Translations under genes and position numbers: made by a program
Part shown: piece after piece, positions 44,501 to 55,558 of the stretch
Layout: each line of letters opens with the position of its first letter
How positions within the stretch are numbered: position 1 is the stretch's first letter
Notes under the pieces: model-generated
Databases searched by the model: none
What the model was told of the DNA's origin: nothing
What the model saw: the letters and a program-made list of their open reading frames with translations, nothing else
Source of the DNA: Isochrysis galbana
Taxonomy: Eukaryota; Haptophyta; Isochrysidales; Isochrysidaceae
DNA length: 64,000 bases
NCBI GenBank assembly: GCA_018136815.1
Contig: CM030935.1
Coordinates: 974,024 to 1,038,023 of the forward strand
Direction of reading: 5' to 3'

Positions 44501-47500
44501 TCGCACCGTTCCTGACTCCACCGACCCGGACTCGCTAGTGCTCTATGTTCCGCCCTCCTTGCGGTCTCGCTACCTTTTTGCCTACCACGATCGCTCCGGT
44601 CACCTTGGAGTTTCTCGTATGTCCGGTCTTCTTCGTACTCGGGTATACTGGCCTGGCATGTCTTCCGACGTTGCATCCTACGTCCGGGAATGCCACGAGT
44701 GCACCCTCGCCAAGCCGCTACCTAGGGCTCTAGCGTCGCCCTCCGGTCTCTCCGTGGGCACCTACCCCTTTGATGTGGTCTACTGCGACGTGCTCGCACT
44801 GGCTCCCACTCACAACTTCGTGCCTGGAGTCTCGGGTTACGACAAGCTGGTCGTCTTCATCGACTCGCTCACTCGATGGATTGAGGCTGAGCCTTCGAAT
44901 GGGGATCCTTCGTCGGAGGTGGCCTTGGACATGTTCATCCGCTTGATTGTGACGCGTTATGGAGTCCCTAGGCAGCTTCGGACCGACGCCGGTTCGAATC
45001 TATGTTCGGTTCTTGTTTCGCGTATTCTGGAGCTCACCGGGACTGATTTGTCGAGTACAGAGCCGTATCGACATGAGGGTGTAGGCTTCGTCGAACGCGC
45101 TCAGCAAACGCTCATCCGTTTGATGCGCGCCTCGAATGAGGGTGGCAGCCATTGGGTCGACCATTTGCCGTTCCTACTCCTCTCGTTGAGGGCTTCTTCC
45201 GGTCGTGTCACCTCCCGGTCTCCAGCGTCTTTGATCTTTGGGCGTGAGCTGCGTCTGCCCGCTCAACTTTCTGATCCGAAGTCCGTTTCGCCAACTGCTC
45301 TCGAGGCGGCGTCCGCCGACGTTCGCTCGTACGCATCCAGGCTCAATGCGAGCCTCCGCCTCTCTTGGTCCAGCGCTCTCGAGGCTACCCTAGCCGCTCA
45401 GGCTGAGTCAGTCCGTGACGCTACCATCAAGTCTCAAAGACCAGCTCGTTTCGAACCTGGGGATCGCGTCTGCATGCGATTACCAGGCCATGCCAACAAG
45501 TTGCAATTCATCTACTCGGGTCCCTACCGCGTCGTAGAGGCTCTGTCCGACACTAGGTACCGACTCCGTGATCTGGAGAACCGGTTAGTCAAGGAGGAGG
45601 TGCATATCTCGAACCTCCGGCCGTATCATACTTTCGTTGATGAAGAGCCGCTGGCTGACGACGAGTACATCGTTGAAAAGTTGCTCGATCGTCGTAGCCA
45701 TGGCGATTCTATCGAGTACCTCGTGAAGTGGCGTGGCTATTCTATTCGAGAAGCCACCTGGGAGCCTCGTTCCGAGTTGCTCCGTCGTTGTTCTGATTTG
45801 CTTGATGAGTATGATCGCTCCGTCGAAGAGACTTGTCCAGAAGATGTTGAGTCCCCGGAAGCAACTTCTTCGTCGGCCAGGGATACTCCTCTTCCTCCCG
45901 TTCTCGATGCGCCGTCTTCGCGCACTCGATCCAGGCTCCATCCTCGTTGATCCCATGTCTTGGGTAAGGGACCCGTCCCTCTAGGCTAGCCCCACGCCTC
46001 GGCTAGGGCTCCGAGTTCAAGTTTCCGTCCGAGCGAATCATGGAGGTGCTGAACGCGTGCTGCCTGCGCTCTACACCCGGCGCAACACCCGAGCAAAGCT
46101 CCTGTAAAAGGGAGAAGTGGGTGGGGCAGTGCGTACGAAAGAGGCCGCCGCGTTAAGCCGCCGATTTCGTGCTCGCTTTGGATCCAAAGGGTGTTCTTGT
46201 CTCCACGTTTCGCTCGCTATGTTCCGTTGCTTCTTGTTCCGATTCTGACCTCTGGTCAGCCCAAGTTCCAGGTTCCAGGTCTCTGTTTCCAGGTTCACCG
46301 CTCGACATCGGGAGACGTCTCGATCTTAGTCGGGGGGTGTCGCATTCATCCTAGATGATGCGATTTCCAGGCTCTTGTTTCCAGGTCCTTCGCCGTGCGG
46401 CCACACGGTGAAGCTCAGGTACATCTAGGTTGGTAGGGTTCGTCCCTAGCGATCTAGAATTCGAGTTCTCGTTTCGTTCCTTCTAGCCTGTTTGTCAGGT
46501 CTAGATTCCAGGTTTCCTCCTTTCGGGTAATCTTTACCTAAAGGAGCCAGGTCGCCTGTTGCTCGCTGCGCGCTTGTCTCAGGCTCTCGAGTTACCTTGT
46601 GAAGGCTTGTTTAGCTTCTTGCAAGGCTTGTTGTTTCTTGTTGGGTTCCGGTTCTTTCTTGGGACCTGCTGACTTTCGTTGTTGTCCAGGCCTGTTCTTC
46701 GTAGGTTCTGCTTGGCCTGGTTAGGGTTTCGTTGAATCCCCGCGTTCGGCGTTTGGCGTTCGTCTTGGCGTTCGGAAATTTCCTCTCACATTCCCTAGGT
46801 CCGCTACCCTTGGCTTGTAGGTCCTTGCTTCTTTCTTCTCGGTCAAGGTTTTGGCGAGCGAGTCGGTTGCTCTAGCCGCTCGAGATTTGAGGTTTAATTT
46901 GCCATCTCCCCTTGGAGATCGGTGTAGGTTCGCTTCCTAGGTGAGGGAATCTTTCCCCTTGATGCAAGTTACATGCAAGCCTTGGCCCCTTTGGTGTTTC
47001 TTCCCCTTGGTTACTACTCAGGGTTGTTCGTAAGAAGCGTCTAGAAGGTTCACGCTCAACGGCAAGATTTCCTCTGTCGTGAAGACATCTCGTCGCGATC
47101 TGTATCCAAAGTGATCGCCGTGGTCGCGCGACAGGACGCTCCCCTTCGGACTCTCCGCTACGTGGGAAGTTACAACGGAGACACGCTCCGGCCGTCGCTG
47201 CGGAGTCTCTCTCTCTCTCTCGCTCTCTCTCTCCGTCTCTCGCGACGTGTTTGAGTTATCGGTGATTTGGGGTCGCGGTTGCTTGATAATTTGCTTTGTT
47301 TGGGTGAATGATTCCGGTGTGTTCGTGAGTCGGTGTAACCTGTTGTTCTCAGGCTCTTTGTCCGTCGTTGTTCGCTGCGTCGCTGCACTCTAGCAGCCTA
47401 GGCTCCCTCCCTGAGGGAAGAGTTCTTTGTAGGTCTAACAATCTCTCAAAACCCAACACACTAGGGCCGCTAGGAGCGCCTCGCCGCCCCACAGCCCTTC

Positions 47501-47641
47501 GTTCGCCGTTCGTTCCCCGACCCAGTCCAGAATTTCATTCACCCGACTCCCGGTGGGGAGGAGGGCCAAAGCGCCGCGCTAGCCGCCGGTGCTGCTCGCG
47601 ACGGAGTGGCTCAGAGCCCTCCGGCTCCGCTCGACTCGACA
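38543..47641 (+). mobile_element. Ty3/gypsy chromovirus, second representation
   Basis: Same element as at 26578-35663. Left LTR from 38543 (its first bases match the older LTR start, so the tandem partial LTR of the first representation is collapsed here). Polyprotein region 39785-45950; 3' LTR 46338-47641; gctta follows at 47642-47646. Domain order is identical, offset by about 11,969 bp at the polyprotein end. About one or two small breaks interrupt the coding region; given the flanking contig overlap these may be sequencing errors. Recent by LTR similarity. Confidence 0.88.
46338..47641 (+). repeat. 3' LTR of the second gypsy representation
   Basis: 1,304 bp, TGTCG to CGACA. Matches 34368-35663 apart from scattered single-base differences. 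Confidence 0.88.
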
Positions 47642-47646
47642 GCTTA

Positions 47647-47965
47647 GCCTGGTTAGGGTTTCGTTGCCTTCTCGCGTTTGGCGTTCGCGTTGGCGTTCGG
47701 AAACTTCCTCTCACATTCCCTAGGTCCGCGCTACCCTTGGCTTGTAGGTCTTTGCTTCTTTCTTCTCGGTCAAGGTTTTGGCGAGCGAGTCGGTTGCTCT
47801 ATCCGCTCGAGATTTGAGGTTTAATCTGCCATCTCCCCTTGGCCTTGGAGATCAATGTAGGTTCGCTTCTTAGGCGAGGGAATCTTTCCCCTTGATGCAA
47901 GTTACATGCAAGCCCTTGGCCCCTTTGGTGTTTCTTCCCCTTGGTTGCTACTCAGGGTTGTTCGT
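47647..47965 (+). mobile_element. older gypsy-family LTR, 3' continuation
   Basis: Continues the older LTR from gcctggttagggtttcg to cagggttgttcgt, where the match to the family LTR ends and LINE sequence begins. The distal part of the older LTR is missing. Confidence 0.8.
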
Positions 47966-48929
47966 GTTATCGTTCACAACACTATTAACCCGGATACGGG
48001 GGACATTTACACTACGGAAGAATGCGCGGCTTACTTGCCGGACGGAGAACGTTGGATACGCCATAGGGGAAATTACATATCGGTAGGCCCCTTTCTCAAG
48101 TCGTGGGAAAAGATTTCCGAATGGACTAGATCAAGACTAATACAAACCCACGCTCCCGATATTTCAAACCATAGAAGCTATAGCGGGATACGGGATACAC
48201 CCCGGCGAAAGACAGATCGACGACTCAAAAACTCAAAGACAGACTATTTGCGTACCCGAATTCCCCGACGCCGGACAGCCTCAAAGCCCTCTACCTAATA
48301 GCATGGAGATACATCATTAGTGACTTCTACAAGGTGGAATTTGAAAATCACACCTTCCACCACGTGCCGGTTATCGAGAGAGTTCTAAGCAGATTTACGG
48401 TCCTCGTTAGAGGTCGTGAACCTCCGGACGATTTCTCAACCGCACGCACGCGCAAGGCCACCCAGGGAAGAAAGCCGAAAATCAAATCTCCACACGACCT
48501 CAACGCCCCCGTCTTTTCAACTAACAACAAAGGCGCCCTGGTAATGAACACGAATCTATCACTGGTAGCGAAAGCCCTCAACATAGCAGAGCGTCTTGCC
48601 TAACCAAGCGACCCCTAGCCGCTAGTCGCGAGCCGACCAACCGACGACAGACCTTAGTCACAATGACCACAGTTGCCTGACGCCCAGCACAAGGAACAAA
48701 CACACACCAGCCGGTAGCCCGATGGCACAGGAGGAAGGTGAGAACCAGGCCGTCGAGAATCGGTACACACCGTCTGCCACTGGAAACCCACTACACCCAG
48801 CAGCCCCTAGGTAGAGCACGAGGGGACGAGCCGCAAGGCAGGTGGACGGGGAGGGAAGGGAAGCGGGCGTGGCTGCGTAGATACTGTGCAGGGTCGCGCG
48901 CGCGGCGAGATTATTAAGAAGTTTTTTTT
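47966..48929 (+). mobile_element. LINE fragment with complete 3' end
   Basis: First part: HNTINPDTGDIYTTEECAAY and onward, probably ORF2 sequence without a recognised motif. Second part (about 48250-48603): SLKALYLIAWRYIISDFYKV, RKATQGRKPKIKSPHDLNAP and LNIAERLA, homologous to 13215-13610. The 3' UTR has agagcacgaggggacgag, ccgcaaggcagg and gcgggcgtggctgcg, ending in gcgagattattaagaagttttttt. The first and second parts lie in different frames and the RT is missing, so the copy is dead. Confidence 0.75.
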
Positions 48930-49264
48930 ACATTCATTATACACTGAGTGTTGCACTGTATAGTGTATAGACCAAGCACTAATCACAGATCACAGATCCT
49001 CCAAAGTCCCGTTCAGCACGTGCTTCGATTATTTCATGCGGTACACTCTTCACGCGGTAATGGATAGTGTGACCAGAAAACTGGGGCTCGGGTTGCAGAG
49101 TTGCAGAAGTTGCACTCGGACCAATGCGCAAAGCGCAAAGGACAAAGGAAGGACCTTATACCTTACACGGGCAACACCTATTTTTAGTGCCGAATTCTGT
49201 GTGTCCATGTTCCATTCCACATCCTCGCAGCAGCGCTGGGCGTCCGCGTCGCTGGGTCGCTGCC
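48930..49264. other. 5' flank of FCF1
   Basis: Short intergenic stretch between the LINE tail and FCF1. It contains the tandem pair ggttgcagagttgcagaagttgc and likely the FCF1 5' UTR. No defined promoter element. Confidence 0.5.
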
Positions 49265-49867
49265 ATGGGAAAGCAGAAGAAAGGGAAGACAAAGGCGTTC
49301 GCAGCGGTGAAGCGAATGATTTCGCCGAAGGACGCCCGGATTAAGAAGCCGGAACTCAATCCGAACCTGGCCGCAAAACTCGCGAAGAAGAAGGAACAGG
49401 AGGCGGCAGTCCGCAACGTGGCACAGACACCCTCCTCGCTGTTCTTCTCGCACAACATGTCTCTAGGACCTCCGTATCATGTACTGATCGACACGAACTT
49501 CATCAACTTCTCAATTCAGAACAAGCTTGACATCATGAAGTCTCTGATGGACTGCTTATACGCAAAGGTGATCCCGTGCATCACAGATGCAGTTATGGCA
49601 GAGCTGGAAAAGCTCGGGCCAAAGTATCGTGTCGCGTTGCGTCTGGCAAAGGACCCGCGCTTCGAACGACTTCCTTCCATGAGACAGGGGAACGAATACG
49701 CTGATGACGATCTCGTGGAGCGAGTAACGGCTCACCGCATCTACATCGTCGCTACTTGCGATCGCGATCTCAAGCGCCGGTTGCGAAAGATTCCTGGCGT
49801 CCCAATCATCAGCATCAAAGAGCGCAAATATCAGGTTGAGCGCATGCCAGAGGGGCAGTTTGGATAG
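49265..49867 (+). CDS. FCF1: rRNA-processing PIN-domain protein FCF1
   Basis: An intronless gene of 200 residues, matching the family's usual length (about 190-200). The lysine-rich start MGKQKKGKTKAFAAVKRMIS is typical. The PIN domain begins HVLIDTNFINFSIQNKLDIM and carries the expected acidic sites: Asp in IDTNF, Glu in VMAELEKLG, Asp in ADDDLVERV and in ATCDRDLKRR. The C-terminus GVPIISIKERKYQVERMPEG is nearly diagnostic of FCF1/Utp24. FCF1/Utp24 acts in the nucleolar SSU processome and is the nuclease for early 18S rRNA cleavage at A1/A2. The ATG at 49265 is chosen because it begins the conserved MGK start; the frame is open upstream without homology. Confidence 0.97.
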   Translation: MGKQKKGKTKAFAAVKRMISPKDARIKKPELNPNLAAKLAKKKEQEAAVRNVAQTPSSLFFSHNMSLGPPYHVLIDTNFINFSIQNKLDIMKSLMDCLYAKVIPCITDAVMAELEKLGPKYRVALRLAKDPRFERLPSMRQGNEYADDDLVERVTAHRIYIVATCDRDLKRRLRKIPGVPIISIKERKYQVERMPEGQFG

Positions 49868-50139
49868 TTGTAAATGTCATCGCGCGCGTGTGCTCGCAGT
49901 CGGAGGCGCAACTGTGGTATTCTAGATGGATTGAATGGCTGGCGCAGAAAGCCATGTTTTGCCATTTTACCTTTCATTGTGTGTTTTGTGCGGCACGTCC
50001 ACCGTGGGGTGATGACTGTAGCTGTTGTGTGTAGTCCGATCGATGATTCGTGATATGCAATTATCTCAATATGTTTGCTTGAGCGTGTGCGCGTGCGACC
50101 CTGCGATTTGGGGTGGGGTGCAGCTGGTATGAGTTTTTC
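49868..50139. other. 3' flank of FCF1
   Basis: Presumed 3' UTR and spacer, GT-rich. No poly(A) signal of the AATAAA type seen. Nothing else recognised. Confidence 0.5.
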
Positions 50140-50531
50140 TTGAGCTTCAGCTTCAAATCCAACAAGAGACTCGAATACCCGCTAGCCGACGAATACACAC
50201 TAGACGGCCGAACGCCCTTGGACAAAACAGGGGTGGAGCACTTAACAAAAGCCCTCCAAGCAGCGAACCACAAGCGCCGGCGCCTCACGGGGCCGGACAA
50301 CTGGGAAACCCGGCTCCCGATCCCCAAAGGCACCTGGTCACACCTAGCAAAACTATACTCTATACCTGTACAAGTCGCCGTTGGTGACGGCTAGAGACAC
50401 TCACCTCGAGTACAAAGACATCACTCATAGGAGGATGGGCACATACAACCGATTCGCAGACCGAGACAGCACATGCCGCTTCTGCAAAATGGCCGACAAA
50501 TCCTCTACACACTTAGGCGAGTGCCGGACCT
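50140..50531 (+). mobile_element. LINE ORF2 C-terminal fragment (zinc-knuckle region)
   Basis: YPLADEYTLDGRTPLDKTGV, then NWETRLPIPKGTWSHLAKLY in one frame, and after a frame change EYKDITHRRMGTYNRFADRD, then TCRFCKMADKSSTHLGEC. It parallels 53160-53500, where the equivalent runs HRRIATANRFADDPTCPFCG...ESSTHLAVC. The C-x2-C-x(n)-H-x4-C arrangement is the usual zinc-binding tail of LINE reverse transcriptases. Frame-disrupted and lacking both ends. Confidence 0.7.
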
Positions 50532-51382
50532 GACGGATCGAGCATGACCACTGGCTCGATATGCGAGCAGACGGAAGGGAAACGATGGGCGGGAGGCGCG
50601 GCGGGAACGGCGCAGAGTGATGGAATGGCGGGCTTCACCACCTCCTCAACAGAGGAAGGCGAGAGGACGGGCTTGGGCGAGGGCGAGCGCGAGGACGGAG
50701 CGGATGCATGGCGGGGCGATTGGGATTGGGGATGGATGATGAAATAAAAACATCTGAAGATTCAGGCTACTACCGCTAGCTTTAAAGACCACGCACTCAC
50801 GGTACCGACTCACGCCATCGCATATACCCCAGAACACTCACTCCCTTTACACTACCCCCTTCATTCTTCATTCCTTTGTCTTTGGTATCGGGGGGGGGGG
50901 GGGGGCGTGCACTACGACGGACGACGGGCCAAGCGCCAAGCGCAAGGGGCGAACTGGGGCGCTGGGGCAGACCTGTTGTTGGGTGTTCCTGTGGCAGACA
51001 AACGCGTAAAACGCCTTCTGAACTATCTTACTATCTTATAGTGTCCCCGGGAGGTCTCGGCCCCCGCCCTCCGGCCTTTCTTCGTCCGCTGCCGCACTTT
51101 CGCGGTGTCTGCCTGGCGCGCGGGGTGTGTTTTCCCGTTGATATACCGTAAATGGGCGGTTGTCTTACCTATTCTCGGACCGGATCGTGTCGTTTTTTGT
51201 CGTTGTCGTTCTTTTCCCGTCATTCTCTTCGTTCTCTTACGGGCGTGTGCTGCATGGCGCGCGCCATGGCCCCCTACTGGGGGGCCTCTCGGGGCCCGAC
51301 GTCAAGGCTAGGAATCGCGATTAATAGGGTAGTTTTCAAAACTGCTGATTAGTAGTTTCAAAACTGCCGATGATTAATCGGA
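50532..51382. other. intergenic, no gene recognised
   Basis: Contains an 18-base G run near 50890 and GC-rich sequence. Short frames only, none with a family motif. Confidence 0.5.
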
Positions 51383-51560
51383 GGGGTTTTGAAACTGCCT
51401 ATTATAGCCCGGTCACTCACTCTTTTTAACCACTATTTCCCACCTCCCCTGGGTGTCCAAGGATTCCTTAGGGTCCCCCCCTACCTCCATAGTGAGTGAC
51501 CGGGCTACCTATTAACTGCTTATTAACTGGTTGCCATCGGAGTCGGAGTTTCAAAACCCC
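51383..51560. repeat. foldback flanks around a MITE
   Basis: ggggttttgaaact at 51383-51396 and its exact reverse complement agtttcaaaacccc at 51547-51560 face each other around the MITE. Related ttaatcg/gaaactgcc blocks occur from 51310 to 51610 and again near 52264-52340. It appears to be a small palindromic element into which the MITE inserted. Confidence 0.65.
51407..51505. mobile_element. 99-bp MITE with 15-bp perfect terminal inverted repeats and TA duplication
   Basis: Termini gcccggtcactcact and agtgagtgaccgggc are perfect inverted repeats, flanked on both sides by TA. The short non-coding interior (tctttttaacc...ggtgtccaagg) matches 25664-25735. The TA duplication and size fit a Tc1/mariner-type or similar nonautonomous element. 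No transposase is nearby. Confidence 0.88.
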
Positions 51561-52949
51561 TGATTAATAGGGTGATTAACACCCTATTAATCGATGTACG
51601 ATGTACGTACCTGTAGTCTACCATAGTCCTCTTGGCCATGTGCCCTTCGCCGTCAAGCCTCGCAACGCTCATCAACAACCTTGCCCCCTTCATGACTTCA
51701 TGTATCACCTCTTATAGCCTCCGCTCCCCGTAGAACTAGAACTAGTTAGTAGAACAGTGAACAGTAGAATGTGTGAATGTGTGCCTGGTATATGTACTAT
51801 ATAGAGTACGAGTAGAAGAACAAATACATTTCATTTCGTCATTTCTAGCTATATATATGAATATATATAGGAAAAGCGGGCCGCAGTAGGCGGCAAGAAA
51901 AGATAGGCGGCAAGCGTTCTGGACAGGGAGGGGAGAGAGGAGGGGAGACCCCCGCGGGGAGGGGGAGGGGAGACGAACCTAACGGGCGATGGAGGGAGGG
52001 GGCGTCGGAGCGTGACAACAGAGAGGGAGTCACGCGGGGAATCCTAATGGCGGGAGAAAACGCAATGCGGGGAGGGGGCATCGGGGCGTGGCGACGTGGC
52101 GACGAGGAGGGAGCCACGCGGGAAGACCTAACGGCGGGGGGAATGTACAAGGGACAAGGGGAAATGAGAAATGAGCAACCCCCCTTTACCCGCAACACAC
52201 TGAATGGGCGCTCAAAACTCGGTGATTAACTAGTTAACTAGGGTTTGAGTTTGCAGAAACTCGATGATTAATCGAAGGGGGTTTTGAAACTGCCGATTAA
52301 TAGTGATTAATATAGTTAACTGGTTAACTGGTTTAACTGATTCCTAGCCTTGCCCGACGTAGAGGGCCAGCCAGGGCAGCTCAGGGGGACACCCCAACAC
52401 CCCCTCCTGAGCGGAGTACGGGGTATGGGGTATATATGACGAATGACGCTTACAAACAGAGCAAACAGCAAACAACAAACAAAAATAGACAAACCCAGTC
52501 GACTCTCTCATCTCTCATTCCGCCTCCTAAACCGAAAGAAAGGATGATAACTCAAGAGAAGAAGATCGAGATCGAGCGAGCAAACAATCGAGAGAGCGGC
52601 GTGGTAAAAGAAGACCACACCATGATTTCCAGTGGGGAGGTGGGCCACGCCACCTGCAGGCGTCTGGTGGTGCACTCTCAGGGGATACTCCAGGCCCCCC
52701 CAACATCTGATCTCCAACCCCACTCCCGGCCATCAGGGTGTGGCTTTGCCGAGGATACTCTAGCGGGGGCCACACCCGTCCGGACTAGCGACGGGGGAAG
52801 GAGACCAGGCGATATTTCGCGACCACCAGACACCTGAGGCGCAAAGCAGCCATCCTAGCTTGTGCCCGAGGCATTTGCTGACTCAGACGCAATGCCGCTG
52901 TCGGGATCCTCAAGGCTTGAGCAATTAATGTCTCCCTGCCTCTCCCCCA
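51561..52949. other. gene-free, purine-rich and palindromic sequence
   Basis: Includes an AT-rich patch (51720-51870), a purine-rich block (51890-52160) with a near-direct repeat (cgggcgatggagggagggggc against gcggggagggggcatcggggcg), and the ttaactggttaactgg cluster near 52310-52340. Frames present are not supported as genes. Confidence 0.5.
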
Positions 52950-53976
52950 GGAAGACCCGGACGCGCACGATTTAGGCGAAATCCTAGTGGACAAAGAACT
53001 TAACTACTATATGCGCCGAAGAGGCGACTATCACGTAGTCAAGCTTAATGTTATGGGAGAACCCCATATACACGAGCGGGTCAGCCCGCAGTCGGTTCCG
53101 GGAGAGCTATACACTCCGCTAAAATGGGGGCGAGCATATGACGGACCGGCCGAAACAGCATACCCGATTCCGCAAGAATACACGTTTAAAGACACACATA
53201 AAACGTTGGAAGACATTAACGTCAAGGCGCTCACTAAAGCGTTCCTCGCAATGAGAAAAACGAAGAGGCAGAAATCCACGCTAAGATGGGAAAAAAGACT
53301 ACCGGCCATCTCAGGAAAATGGAAGCAAATATCACAGCCATATAAGTACAACTTTTTAACACCAAGGGACTCGTATATGCACTTCAAACACATCCTACAT
53401 AGGAGGATAGCCACGGCGAACAGATTCGCGGATGACCCGACGTGCCCCTTTTGCGGTATAGCCCCCGAAAGTTCCACGCACTTAGCCGTATGCATCGCGA
53501 CGGAGCCCATCTTCGAATTCATAGAAGGACTTCTAGGGATTGTCCTTAGGGCCTTAGGCCGGGCTCTGAAGTAGCCCAACGTCTCTTTTGCTACCAAGTG
53601 GATAGGCCTCATCCCTCCTCGGGATACTTGGGTATCCTGGCGTGGAGGTATATCCTCACGGATTTCTACAACATCCAGTACGGTAACGCGGACGGTAGGT
53701 CCGTTAGATCGATCCTTAGAGCAATTCTTACAAGGTACCACCTACTAGCAACGGCGAAGGTCGGTTTCTTTCAAAGGCTGAAGAAACAAAGAGATAACAT
53801 GGGGCTCACGCCCCGAGTAACAAACATATTCGGAAAATGATAAGCCCTCTTTCATGGTGGACAAAGACTTTAACCTAGAAGTATCGGATGTGTATGGACA
53901 AAGACTTTAACATCACTTTAACATGGGACTGCCTTACGCCGCACGTGTAGCGGTGATTTTTAAGAAGTTTTTTTTT
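52950..53976 (+). mobile_element. LINE fragment: linker, zinc-knuckle tail and 3' end, RT missing
   Basis: Begins EDPDAHDLGEILVDKELNYY (compare 1070-1120), passes MGEPHIHERVSPQSVPGELY and continues with TLRWEKRLPAISGKWKQISQ, LTPRDSYMHFKHILHRRI and the zinc knuckle CPFCG...HLAVC, with stop near 53574. A second frame (53598-53840) has LGILAWRYILTDFYNIQYGN, homologous to 13280-13340. The 3' end is gccgcacgtgtagcggtgat, then ttttaagaagttttttttt. The reverse transcriptase is absent between the linker and the tail, as in the copy at 369-1598, so the copy is non-functional. Confidence 0.78.
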
Positions 53977-54674
53977 ACACCATGCGTTGTGTGAGAAGAA
54001 TTGAGTGAGTTTTGTTTTCGCCAATGAGTTGTCTCGAAGCTTCGCCGCATTGCACGTCGAGCCTGTTTGGTTGTACTTCGTTTCTTTGATTTGTTTGTGC
54101 GATGTTGGGTTAGCTTTCGGAGTATTCTTGTTGGTGGCGGAGGGGCGTCGGGGCAAGGGCAACGAGGCAACGGGTGAATACTGAATACTGAACACACAGC
54201 GGCATGTGGCATGTGCGGCGTGAACATAAATCGGACATTCTCTCTGCCTCATTCACAGATTGCTTTGTTGTCGAAATATCATCCATCATCCACATCCATC
54301 ACGGCCACGACCACGGGACCACGGACCACGCGGCTTTCCTGTGCGATATATAGACTTTTTTGCTTTTTGCCGCTTCTGTAAGGCTTATGAGGATGGATGA
54401 TACTTAAGACATACGGGGTGTTGGAGAGATAGAGGGTGCAGCTGTCGGAGCCAGTGTAAGGATCGACTGTCGACTAAGGAAAACCCGTGCTTTTCCAACA
54501 CGTTTTTCAACATATAGATTGGCGTGTAGATGGATGGCCGGTGACAGAGCCAAAACGGATCACATGAAACCCTGCTGCGGCACACACTGTGCCGGCTACG
54601 GAGCAGTGGGGGCAAGTCTAACCACAGCATACTCTACGACTCGAGCTCATAACTGGATTGGAGTAGCACTCACG
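53977..54674. other. 3' flank of the minus-strand gene
   Basis: AT-richer than average; short frames without motifs. Probably includes the 3' UTR of the small acidic-protein gene. Just upstream, atggacaaagactttaac is duplicated near 53853-53910. Confidence 0.45.
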
Positions 54675-55052
54675 TCACAGTCTCCATTTGGGTTGGTTCA
54701 GAACGCGTGCAAGAACTTCTGTCGCATCCAGGTTCTCGCCACCCTCTCCCTCGCTCTCCTCATCCTCGCTCTCCTCCACGACATGGTCCTCATGCTGGGT
54801 GGGAGATCCCGGTTGCCAGTCGTCTGGTGGCTCGGCATCTCCTGACAACTCCTCTGAGAGTATGTTGAGGGTCTGCTCCTGCTCTTCAGCATCGCGCCGT
54901 AGTTCCACACTTCTTGCTGCACACTTGTCGACGAAGGCCTGGCACATCCGGTCAAGGAGAACCTTCTGGTCGACCGGCTCCTCTGCTTTCTCTCCCGCAG
55001 GTGCGCGCTTCACAGACGCGTGCTCGAGCGCGGCGTCCAGGAAGTCCAGCAT
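54675..55052 (-). CDS. small acidic protein, unidentified
   Basis: 125 residues from MLDFLDAALEHASVKRAPAG, with a predicted helical middle (LLDRMCQAFVDKCAARSVEL, EEQEQTLNILSEEL) and an acidic Glu/Ser tail (EESEDEESEGEGGE) before DATEVLARVLNQPKW. The frame extends upstream to about 55085 with a basic RRNRKRPGK run, so an earlier exon or start across the CT tract is possible. It lies divergent to the CWF19L2-like gene with about 500 bp between starts, so the two may share a promoter region. I do not recognise the family; a short chromatin- or kinetochore-type helical protein is only a guess. Confidence 0.55.
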   Translation of the reverse strand: MLDFLDAALEHASVKRAPAGEKAEEPVDQKVLLDRMCQAFVDKCAARSVELRRDAEEQEQTLNILSEELSGDAEPPDDWQPGSPTQHEDHVVEESEDEESEGEGGENLDATEVLARVLNQPKWRL

Positions 55053-55103
55053 CTTGCCTGGCCGCTTCCGGTTGCGGCGAGGACCCCCCCCCTCTTACCT
55101 CAG

Positions 55104-55396
<293 letters not shown>

Positions 55397-55558
55397 CCCC
55401 CCCCCCGCCCCGCCCTCTCCCCCTTCCCGCAAGGACTCTGAGGCACATCTGAGTTTGGGAACACAGGAAGAAAAGTACATTTATCTACTAGTAGTATATA
55501 TTTTATTATTTCGTCCCTGTCGCTTCTTCCTCCTCTCTGACGCGCCGGCGGTGGCGCC

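Noticed and set aside
52436-52837. 133-codon plus-strand frame
   Set aside because: No family motif, starts in AT-rich low-complexity sequence and is followed directly by a LINE fragment.
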